Source: Armatimonadetes bacterium UBA5419 (lineage in GTDB: Bacteria > Armatimonadota > UBA10988). Taken from it: DNA of 5,758 bases. Position numbers and translations under genes: made by a program. Location of the stretch: positions 1 through 5,758 of the forward strand of contig DHNJ01000036.1 of NCBI GenBank assembly GCA_002409445.1, read 5' to 3'. Under the pieces are notes generated by a model. The model worked only from the letters and a program-made list of their open reading frames with translations, was not told the origin of the DNA and did no database searches. How positions within the stretch are numbered: the first letter of the stretch is position 1; each line of letters starts with the position of its first letter. This document shows, one piece after another, positions 1 to 5,156 of this stretch.

Positions 1-437
1 ATCTCCTGCTCGAGCAGCAGCGCGTTCGCACCGGTGGCCCGCCACCAGAACGCGCGCACGTCGCGGGCGAACTGGTGGTCGGGCGGCGCCAGCAGCAGGC
101 CGACGGCGGTGACGACGACCAGCCGCCAGAGCACGCCGTTGAAGCTGCTGCCCAGCAGCCGCTGCCACCAAGTCCGCGGCGCGCGCGGCTCGGTGGCGAG
201 CGGGGCGGTGGCGGGCAGCGTGACCCAGATCGGCTGGCCCGGCGCGGGCAGCGTGGCCAGAGCGCGGTCGACGGCGGCCGGGGAGGGCGCCCAGTCGCGG
301 ACGGCGGCGGGGGCGAGGGCGCGTTTGGCGAGGTGTTCGGCCCACCACGCGGCGCAGTGCGGGCAGCCGGCGAGGTGGGCCCGGGCATCGGCGGTGGCGG
401 CGTTCGCCATCTGTTCACGGCAGGTTGGGCAGTTCAC
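1..437 (-). CDS. Zinc-finger anti-sigma-like membrane protein (3' end beyond window)
   Basis: Probable anti-sigma factor that would hold the ECF sigma encoded just upstream at the membrane. I read 145 complete codons from a GTG start at 437-435; the frame stays open to the left edge. Seen: an N-terminal C3-P-T-C6 pair, then H21-x3-C25-x2-C28, the core spacing of the zinc-binding anti-sigma (zf-HC2 type) domain. A Pro/Ala-rich linker follows (about 42-85), then one hydrophobic segment (about 100-117, containing LVVVTAVGLLLAP), which would place the N-terminal finger in the cytoplasm and the unseen C-terminus outside. The GTG overlaps the sigma gene's TGA (GTGA), implying translational coupling and roughly equal synthesis. 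An internal ATG at 410-408 is a poorer choice because it removes the first CxxC and the overlap. Family assignment rests on the cysteine/histidine pattern, the membrane segment and the neighbour. It could instead be a zinc-finger protein of unknown role. Confidence 0.75.
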   Translation of the reverse strand, partial: MNCPTCREQMANAATADARAHLAGCPHCAAWWAEHLAKRALAPAAVRDWAPSPAAVDRALATLPAPGQPIWVTLPATAPLATEPRAPRTWWQRLLGSSFNGVLWRLVVVTAVGLLLAPPDHQFARDVRAFWWRATGANALLLEQE

Positions 438-1003
438 TGCTCGTACTCCTCGAAGTAGTCCGCCAGTTCGGCGCGGAGGCGCGTCACGCCGGCATGGACG
501 CGGCTGCGCACCGTGCCCTCGGGAACCCCGAGGAGGGCGGCCGCGGCGGGGTAGGATTCGCCGAGGAGGAAGCGCAGGCGCACGGCCTCGCCCTGCCTGT
601 GGGGCAGGCGGGCGATGGCCGCGCGGATGCGCCGGGCGCGTTCGTCGTCGAGCAGGGCCTGGTCGGGCGCGACCGGATGCTGGCCGTTGTGGGCGCCGGG
701 GCCGACGGGCTCGGGCGGATCACTGCTGAGCCAGACCCGCCGGGTCCAGGCCGCGCGCAGGCACTGGCGGCCGCAGTTGAGCGCGATCTGGCGGATCCAG
801 GCGCCGAAACAGTGCGACCGGTAGCGCGGCAGAGCGGCCCAGGCGGAGCAGAAGGTCTCCTGGACCAGGTCCTCGACGAGGTCGCGACGGTCGACCATGG
901 CCGCCAACAGCCGGCCCACGGGCGCGGCGTGGCGGTGCATCAGCTCGGCGAACGCCTCACGGTCGCCGGACTGTGCCTGACGAGCTAGGCTCTCGTCATC
1001 CAT
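434..1003 (-). CDS. ECF-type RNA polymerase sigma factor
   Basis: A 189-residue extracytoplasmic-function sigma-70 factor, normal length for the class, which directs RNA polymerase to a specific promoter set. Region 2 spans about residues 15-85, with the core-binding/-10-recognition stretch DLVEDLVQETF at 41-51 followed by the usual aromatic/basic part (W55, Y61, W69, I70). Region 4 spans about 130-170, starting at LPHRQGEAVRL, with the helix-turn-helix LLGVPEGTVRSRVHAG (about 147-162) that reads the -35 box. There is no long region 3, as expected for ECF factors. The ATG at 1003 is supported by AGGAGG upstream. The stop overlaps the start of the anti-sigma-like gene by four bases, so this is a sigma/anti-sigma operon. 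It lies downstream of accA but behind a terminator, so it probably has its own promoter; I see no clear one in the short gap. ECF subgroup and inducing signal cannot be told. Confidence 0.93.
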   Translation of the reverse strand: MDDESLARQAQSGDREAFAELMHRHAAPVGRLLAAMVDRRDLVEDLVQETFCSAWAALPRYRSHCFGAWIRQIALNCGRQCLRAAWTRRVWLSSDPPEPVGPGAHNGQHPVAPDQALLDDERARRIRAAIARLPHRQGEAVRLRFLLGESYPAAAALLGVPEGTVRSRVHAGVTRLRAELADYFEEYEQ

Positions 1004-1014
1004 GGCCTACGCGT

Positions 1015-1020
1015 CCTCCT
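1015..1020 (-). promoter_or_regulatory. Ribosome binding site of the sigma factor gene
   Basis: AGGAGG on the minus strand, 11 bases before the ATG at 1003. It supports that start over any later Met. The spacing is slightly long but the match to the anti-Shine-Dalgarno sequence is full. Confidence 0.7.
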
Positions 1021-1045
1021 CGGTGCCTTCAATGCACCGCGAGGG

Positions 1046-1079
1046 AAAACCCGCCAAACCCGCGCACGGGATTCGGCGG
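1046..1079 (-). terminator. Intrinsic terminator after accA
   Basis: On the minus strand, 20 bases after the accA stop, the RNA can fold CCGCC-GAA-(U)-CCCG, loop UGCG, CGGG-UUU-GGCGG. That is a 12-pair stem with one bulged U and one G-U pair, followed by G and four U residues (complement of 1046-1049). On the plus strand the G-U pair becomes an A-C mismatch and there is no T run after the stem, so the element is directional. It ends the accD-accA transcript before the sigma factor gene. The U tract is short, so some read-through into the sigma operon is possible. Confidence 0.75.
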
Positions 1080-1098
1080 CCTGCCGCGTCGGCCTACT

Positions 1099-2100
1099 TC
1101 ACGCGGTCAGCGTGGTGACCTGCCCCATGCGCTCGAAGCGCTGCCAGCGCTGCTCGATCAGCTCGGCGGGCGACAGCTTGCTCAGCCGCGTCAGGGCCGC
1201 TTGGATGCTGGCCAGCAGGGCGGTTGCCGTGCCCGACGGGTCCTTATGCGCGCCGCCCAGCGGCTCGGGCAGGACCTCGTCGCAGAAGCCGAACTCCAGC
1301 GCGTCGGCCGCGCCCAGGCGCAGGGCCTCGGCGGCCTCGGCCGGGCGGCTGGCGTCGCGCCAGATGATCGAGGCGCAGGCCTCCGGTGCGATGACCGAGT
1401 AGTAGCTGTGCTCGAGCATGATGATGTGGTCGGCGACACCCAGCGCGATCGCGCCGCCGCTGCCGCCTTCGCCCAGGACGGTGCAGACCGTGGGCACGGG
1501 CAGGCGGGCCATCTCGAGCTGGCTGGCGGCCAGGGCCTCGGAGATGCCCAGCTCCTCGGCCTCGGGCGAGCAGGCGGCGCCTGGCGTGTCGATGAAGGTC
1601 AGGATCGGGTGGCCGAAGCGCGCGCCCAGCTCCATGATGCGCATCGCCTTGCGGTAGCCGGCGGGCCCCGCCTGGCCAAAGCCGCGGGCCTTGCGCTCGG
1701 CGACGTTGCGGCCCTTCTGGTGGCCCATCGCCGCGACCGGCTGCTCGCCTCCGAGCAGGCCGAGGCCGGCGACGATCGCTTGGTCGTCGGCGAAGCGGCG
1801 GTCGCCGTGGAGCTCGGTCCAATCGGTCAGCAGGACCGAGAGGTAGTCGAGCGTGTAGGGCCGCTCGGGGTGGCGGGCCAGTTGGACGCGGTCGAAGGGG
1901 GTCAGCGAGGCGAAGATGTCGGCCTGCAGCTGGTCGTGCTCGACCTGCAGCTCCTTCATGTGCTTCTCGACGGCCTTCTGATCCGCGGCGACGTCCTGGC
2001 CGTTGGCGCCGGCGTCGTAGAGGCGCAGCTGCTCGGCCTGCAGGTCGTCGATCTGGGCCAGGAGGTCGGCCAGGGGTTGCTCAAGGGGAATGATGCGCAT
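1099..2100 (-). CDS. accA: Acetyl-CoA carboxylase carboxyltransferase subunit alpha
   Basis: Alpha subunit of the cytoplasmic carboxyltransferase that moves the carboxyl group from biotin on AccB to acetyl-CoA, giving malonyl-CoA for fatty acid synthesis. At 333 residues it is normal length. After an N-terminal helical stretch (about 5-65) come hallmark segments: LARHPERPYTLDY (74-86), GHQKGR (126-131), the oxyanion-hole loop GEGGSGGA (210-217), YSVIAPEACASIIW (234-247) and PEPLGGAH (278-285). Oddity: the family's TPGAYPG motif reads TPGAACS (172-178), the following EERGQ reads EELGI, and SPEGCAS reads APEACAS. These changes lie in the substrate-pocket part of the crotonase fold, yet the frame is intact and the oxyanion glycines remain. 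It is encoded 3 bases after accD with a GAGGAGG site inside the accD tail, so both subunits are made from one transcript. The family is certain; strict acetyl-CoA specificity is inferred. Confidence 0.96.
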   Translation of the reverse strand: MRIIPLEQPLADLLAQIDDLQAEQLRLYDAGANGQDVAADQKAVEKHMKELQVEHDQLQADIFASLTPFDRVQLARHPERPYTLDYLSVLLTDWTELHGDRRFADDQAIVAGLGLLGGEQPVAAMGHQKGRNVAERKARGFGQAGPAGYRKAMRIMELGARFGHPILTFIDTPGAACSPEAEELGISEALAASQLEMARLPVPTVCTVLGEGGSGGAIALGVADHIIMLEHSYYSVIAPEACASIIWRDASRPAEAAEALRLGAADALEFGFCDEVLPEPLGGAHKDPSGTATALLASIQAALTRLSKLSPAELIEQRWQRFERMGQVTTLTA

Positions 2101-2103
2101 GGC

Positions 2104-2943
2104 TTAGGCCTCCTCACCGGCCGGCCGGGGGCCGACCAGGGCGCGCAGCAGGGCGGTGATCGTCGGGCGCAGGCGGATCCGCTCGCAGACCAGGTCGACC
2201 ATGCCATGGGCCAGCTGGAACTCGGCGGTCTGGTGGTCGGGTGGGAGCTTGATGCGGCAGGTCTGCTCGATCACGCGCGGGCCGGTGAAGCCGATCAGCG
2301 CGCCCGGCTCGGCGATGATCACGTCGCCCAGCGAGGCGTAGCTGGCCATCACGCCGGCCATCGACGGGTCGGTCAGGACGACGAGGAAGGGCACGCCGGC
2401 GGCCTGTAGGCGGGCGACGGCGGCCGAGGTCTTGGCCATCTGGGTCAGCGCGTGGAGCCCCTCGTGGACCCGCGCCCCGCCGCTGGCGATGAACTGGATG
2501 ACGGGCCGACCGGTCTCGCGGCCGTGCTCCATGGAGGCGGCGACCTTCGTGCCCACGGCGGCGGACATGGTGCCCGCACGGAAGTGGAAGTCGAGCACGC
2601 CGAGGACCACGGGATAGCCGGAGATGGTCGCCTCGCCGGTGACGACGGCCTCGTGCAGGCCGGTCTGGCGCATGACGCCGCGCAGCTTGTCGCCGTAGTC
2701 GGGGAAGGCGAGCGGGTCGGCCGAGACGATCTCGGAGAACAGCTCGCGGAAGCTGCCTGCGTCGACGGTGAAGTCGATGCGTTCGGTCGCGCGCAGGCGC
2801 TGGTGGTGGCCGCAGAGCGGGCAGACCCGCTGCAGGCCTTCGAATTGGCGGCGGTAGACCAGTTCTTGGCAGCCGGCGCACTTAACCCACCGGCCCACCG
2901 CCGGGTCATGGGCGGGGACGGGCGGCTTGGCTGGTTGAGCCAT
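2104..2943 (-). CDS. accD: Acetyl-CoA carboxylase carboxyltransferase subunit beta
   Basis: Beta subunit that pairs with AccA in an alpha2-beta2 carboxyltransferase. It has 279 residues, slightly short of the E. coli protein because the tails are trimmed. An N-terminal four-cysteine zinc ribbon is intact (C22-x2-C25-x15-C41-x2-C44). The crotonase-fold core follows: SGGAR (154-158) for the oxyanion hole, QMAKTSAA (168-175), LGDVIIAEPGALIGFTGPR (205-223), VIEQT (224-228) and HGMVD (246-250). Oddities: the usual GSMGSVVGEK segment reads GTMSAAVGTK (124-133), ARMQE reads ARVHE (157-161), and TDPTTGG reads TDPSMAG (191-197). The same kind of drift is seen in AccA next door. It is first gene of the accD-accA operon, with AGGAGG five bases before the ATG at 2943. 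It is transcribed divergently from pheA across a 185-base region in which I see no convincing accD promoter. Confidence 0.95.
   Translation of the reverse strand: MAQPAKPPVPAHDPAVGRWVKCAGCQELVYRRQFEGLQRVCPLCGHHQRLRATERIDFTVDAGSFRELFSEIVSADPLAFPDYGDKLRGVMRQTGLHEAVVTGEATISGYPVVLGVLDFHFRAGTMSAAVGTKVAASMEHGRETGRPVIQFIASGGARVHEGLHALTQMAKTSAAVARLQAAGVPFLVVLTDPSMAGVMASYASLGDVIIAEPGALIGFTGPRVIEQTCRIKLPPDHQTAEFQLAHGMVDLVCERIRLRPTITALLRALVGPRPAGEEA
2109..2115 (-). promoter_or_regulatory. Ribosome binding site of accA inside the accD 3' end
   Basis: GAGGAGG on the minus strand, formed by the last codons of accD (Glu-Glu), eight bases before the accA ATG at 2100. Together with the 3-base gap between accD TAA and accA ATG it fixes the accA start and suggests coupled translation of the two subunits. 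Confidence 0.8.
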
Positions 2944-2948
2944 GGGAG

Positions 2949-2954
2949 CCTCCT
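2949..2954 (-). promoter_or_regulatory. Ribosome binding site of accD
   Basis: AGGAGG on the minus strand, five bases before the ATG at 2943. It supports that start and hence the complete N-terminus ahead of the zinc ribbon. Confidence 0.75.
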
Positions 2955-3060
2955 AGTTGTCGTGTCGCGTCGCTAACGTCCGAGGGAATTCCCGCTCTGC
3001 TCGGGTCCCGCGGCGGCCTGCGGGCGACAGCCCAGGGGGCCGGCCCGTGCCTTGTTGGCA

Positions 3061-3099
3061 TCGACCGGCGCGTGCTGGCTTGCCGCACTGCCCGGTCGA
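3061..3099 (+). repeat. Inverted repeat around the pheA -35 box, possible operator
   Basis: Perfect 8-base arms TCGACCGG (3061-3068) and CCGGTCGA (3092-3099) are separated by 23 bases, so arm centres are 31 bases apart, about three helical turns. The right arm is also part of a perfect palindrome GGTCGACC (3094-3101) that ends one base before the -10 box. The -35 box lies between the arms. This layout suits a dimeric repressor or looped operator controlling pheA. It could be chance in GC-rich DNA, and no regulator can be named. Confidence 0.4.
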
Positions 3100-3108
3100 C
3101 CCTACAAT
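3080..3108 (+). promoter_or_regulatory. Housekeeping-type promoter of pheA
   Basis: TTGCCG (3080-3085) and TACAAT (3103-3108) are separated by exactly 17 bases. TACAAT matches 5 of 6 consensus bases and TTGCCG 4 of 6. Transcription would start near 3115, leaving a leader of only about 14 bases before the ATG at 3129. That is too short for a classical attenuator peptide, so control of pheA would be at initiation or through the enzyme's ACT domain. Confidence 0.7.
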
Positions 3109-3117
3109 CTTAGCACG

Positions 3118-3123
3118 AAGGGA
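3118..3123 (+). promoter_or_regulatory. Ribosome binding site of pheA
   Basis: AAGGGA five bases before the ATG at 3129, weaker than the AGGAGG sites of the acc genes. It is the only purine-rich block in the short leader and supports this start. Confidence 0.5.
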
Positions 3124-3128
3124 CCAGT

Positions 3129-4223
3129 ATGCCGCTCCAAACACCCCCCGCCGACGCTGATATCCCCGCCCTCCGCGCTTTGATCGACCAGATCGACGAG
3201 CAGATGCTCACGCTGCTGATCAGCCGCGCCCGCCTGGCCTACCAGGTTGGCCAGTACAAGCAGAAGCACGGGATCCCCGTCTATGTGCCGGGCCGCGAGC
3301 GCGAGATCCTCGAGCGGCTGACCGAGGAGATGGTCCACCCGGTGCCGCTGCGCGGCGCGCTGGCGGTTTTTCGCGAGGCGATCTCCGCCTGCCGCGCGCT
3401 GGAGGAGGTGCCGCTGGTGGCTTTCCTCGGGCCGGAGGCGACGTTCACCGAGGTCGCCGCGCGGCAGGTCTGGGGCGCCTGCGCCGACTACCGCGCCTTC
3501 GAGAGCCTGGACGCGCTGTTCGACGGGCTGCGCTCGGGCGATGCCGTGTTCGGCGTCGTGCCGATCGAGAACTCGACCGCGGGGACGATCCGCGAGGTGC
3601 TGGACCAGCTGGCCGAGGGTGGTGACTACCGCATCGTCGGCGAGTCCTATCTCGACATCCACCACAACCTACTGGCCCAGCGGCCGGCCGACCAGCTGGC
3701 CAAGATCCTGAGCAAGGACGCGGCGCTGGACCAGTGCCGGGCCTGGCTGCGGATGAACGCGCCACAGGCGCAGCTGGTGCCCATGGCTTCGACCGCGGCC
3801 GGTGTGGAAGCCGCGGCGGCCGACCCGACGGTCGGCGCGATCGGCACCGAACTGGCCGGTGAGCGCTACGGCGTGCCGGTCCAGGCCCGCAACATCGAGG
3901 ACATCAAGGGCAATCGCACGCGCTTCTTCACCCTCGGGCCGACCTGGTCACAGCCGACGGGCGACGACAAGACGACGATCATCATCTACCTGGACGACCG
4001 ACCCGGCAGCCTGGTCGCCGCGCTGGAAGTGCTGCGGCGGCACCAGTTGAACATGTCGATGATCGAGTCGCGGCCGCTGCGCCACACGCCGTTCGAGTAT
4101 GCCTTCTTCGTCGATATCGAGGGTCACCTCGACGACGAAGCAGCGTCGGCCGGCATCAAGGATCTCGAGGTCGTCTGCCGCCGGGTGCGCGTGCTCGGTT
4201 CGTACGCGAAGGCGCGCGGCTAG
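3129..4223 (+). CDS. pheA: Bifunctional chorismate mutase/prephenate dehydratase (P-protein)
   Basis: A cytoplasmic P-protein that converts chorismate to prephenate and prephenate to phenylpyruvate, the committed steps to phenylalanine. Its 364 residues are typical. The N-terminal AroQ mutase (about 12-92) keeps active-site residues R16, R33, K44, R56 and E57 when aligned without gaps to the E. coli domain; E. coli Asp48 is replaced by V53, a variable place. The dehydratase domain (about 96-275) shows FLGPEATF (99-106, usually GPEGTF), PIENSTAG (145-152), DQCRAWL (201-207) and the catalytic T-R-F in GNRTRFFTLG (261-270). The C-terminal ACT domain (about 282-355) has DRPGSLVAAL (290-299) and ESRP (313-316), the phenylalanine-binding motifs, so feedback inhibition by phenylalanine is expected. 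It is transcribed alone from the promoter just upstream and meets the next gene tail to tail, their stop codons overlapping. Confidence 0.96.
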   Translation: MPLQTPPADADIPALRALIDQIDEQMLTLLISRARLAYQVGQYKQKHGIPVYVPGREREILERLTEEMVHPVPLRGALAVFREAISACRALEEVPLVAFLGPEATFTEVAARQVWGACADYRAFESLDALFDGLRSGDAVFGVVPIENSTAGTIREVLDQLAEGGDYRIVGESYLDIHHNLLAQRPADQLAKILSKDAALDQCRAWLRMNAPQAQLVPMASTAAGVEAAAADPTVGAIGTELAGERYGVPVQARNIEDIKGNRTRFFTLGPTWSQPTGDDKTTIIIYLDDRPGSLVAALEVLRRHQLNMSMIESRPLRHTPFEYAFFVDIEGHLDDEAASAGIKDLEVVCRRVRVLGSYAKARG

Positions 4224-4240
4224 GCCGTGAACTCGCGCGC
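4212..4240. other. GC hairpin at the convergent gene junction
   Basis: GCGCGCG (4212-4218) can pair with CGCGCGC (4234-4240) around a 15-base loop that holds both overlapping stop codons. There is no T run on either side, so this is not a standard intrinsic terminator. It could slow polymerases coming from both sides, or be a by-product of high GC. Nothing else at this junction looks like a terminator. Confidence 0.25.
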
Positions 4241-5155
4241 GCGGGCGATATCCATCTGGGCGACGAACTTCGGATCGTGCGGCGTGTCGGTGATGTTCTT
4301 CCAGCGCTCGGCCAGCCCTGGCACGTTGCGCTGCATCTGGCTGAGCACGAAGGCGTTGTTGACGTCGGTCTCGGTGGCCTGTAGGCCGCGGCGGCCGAGG
4401 AACTCAACGACGCTCTCGATGGTGATGGAGTCGATGCCAGCGGCCGTGCCGTAGGTCCGCACCAGCGAGGCGAGTAGCGTCCCGACCTCACCTTGGAGGG
4501 CGAAGAGGGCCATGCGGTCGGCGCTGAGCTGGCTGTCTTCGAGGTAGCTGCGCCCGAGCAGGGCGACGATGACCATCGGCAGCGCCAGCAGCTTGAGGAT
4601 CGGGTTCATCTCGAGCGCGGTGACGATGAACGTGCGCCACTTGACCGTGCCGGCCTTCACGTGACCCAGAAGCACGGCGAGGATTGCGCGCAGGTCGGCG
4701 GGCGAGAACATGTCGATCATCGACCGCGAGATCATCATGTACGGCTTGCCCATGCCGCGGATGGTCGCCGAGGGCGAGCTGCTGTCGATGACGTAGGTAT
4801 CCGGCAGTGTGCGGATCTCGAGGCGGCGCGCCAGCTCGCTGAGCACCTCGCGCAGTTCGGGGAAGGACGTGCCGGCCATCTTGCTCTGGCGGTAGCGGCT
4901 GTTGATACGGCCCTGGTGCTGGCCAGCAACGATCTTGACCAAAATCCAGGCAATGATCGGCCAGCCCAAAATGACACCTAGGGATTTGCCGAGCACGTCC
5001 TTGGGTGCGGTGAAGAAGACAATGATCGCAACGAGCAGGAGCAGGATGCCCGGGATGGCCCAGGCAAAGCCGAGGGCTTGGCCCTCGCCGGAGTGCTTAA
5101 GGGTGGCGAGGTCGAGCCGCGGAACCCTACTCTTACGCTTGCCACGCTTGCTCAT
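4220..5155 (-). CDS. M48-like membrane protein lacking the zinc-site residues (predicted pseudopeptidase)
   Basis: Resembles M48 (HtpX/Ste24-type) membrane metallopeptidases but is probably not a working one. From the ATG at 5155 it has 311 residues. A basic N-terminus (KRGKRKSR) leads to two hydrophobic segments (about 29-50 and 55-77), then a soluble part with the M48-like order TYVIDSSSPSA (120-130) and DLRAILAVLLGHVKAG (154-169). The last piece aligns with the family's LRAVLAHELGHIKxG, so HExxH reads V161-L162-L163-G164-H165: first His and catalytic Glu lost, second His kept. A third hydrophobic stretch (about 186-201) precedes SQLSADRMAL (208-217), aligned with ExxADR, where the zinc-ligand Glu is Q209. 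Codons (GTG CTT CTG GGT CAC; CAG) show several base changes, not a single error. It starts one base after the CorC-family stop; GGTGG five bases before the ATG supports it over a GTG at 5164. Role unknown, perhaps a membrane scaffold or regulator. Confidence 0.6.
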   Translation of the reverse strand: MSKRGKRKSRVPRLDLATLKHSGEGQALGFAWAIPGILLLLVAIIVFFTAPKDVLGKSLGVILGWPIIAWILVKIVAGQHQGRINSRYRQSKMAGTSFPELREVLSELARRLEIRTLPDTYVIDSSSPSATIRGMGKPYMMISRSMIDMFSPADLRAILAVLLGHVKAGTVKWRTFIVTALEMNPILKLLALPMVIVALLGRSYLEDSQLSADRMALFALQGEVGTLLASLVRTYGTAAGIDSITIESVVEFLGRRGLQATETDVNNAFVLSQMQRNVPGLAERWKNITDTPHDPKFVAQMDIARAREFTA

Positions 5156-5156
5156 G

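Noticed and set aside
973..2409. Long open frame on the plus strand (478 codons) across accA and accD
   Set aside because: It is antisense to two unmistakable genes. The translation is low-complexity Gly/Ala/Arg/Leu-rich with no recognisable domain, as expected from codon bias in GC-rich DNA.
2984..2993. Palindrome GGGAATTCCC upstream of accD
   Set aside because: A 10-base palindrome is expected a few times by chance in a window of this size, and it has no spacing relation to a promoter.
3048..3060. Small hairpin TGCC-TTGTT-GGCA between accD and pheA
   Set aside because: The stem is only four pairs with no U tract. It is too weak to call a terminator or riboswitch element.
3107..3112. TAAGAT on the minus strand as an accD -10 box
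   Set aside because: No acceptable -35 box lies 16-18 bases upstream, and the leader would be more than 150 bases long.
3102..3665. Minus-strand open frame of 187 codons opposite pheA
   Set aside because: It lies opposite the well-conserved mutase and dehydratase domains, has no domain of its own, and its composition mirrors the pheA codons.
4661..4675. Sequencing error as the cause of the missing HExxH
   Set aside because: Restoring His and Glu would need several base changes in two adjacent codons, the frame is intact, and the distant third ligand is changed as well.
4493..4981. Plus-strand open frame opposite the M48-like gene
   Set aside because: The minus-strand product has clear membrane segments and family motifs. 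The plus-strand translation is a low-complexity shadow.
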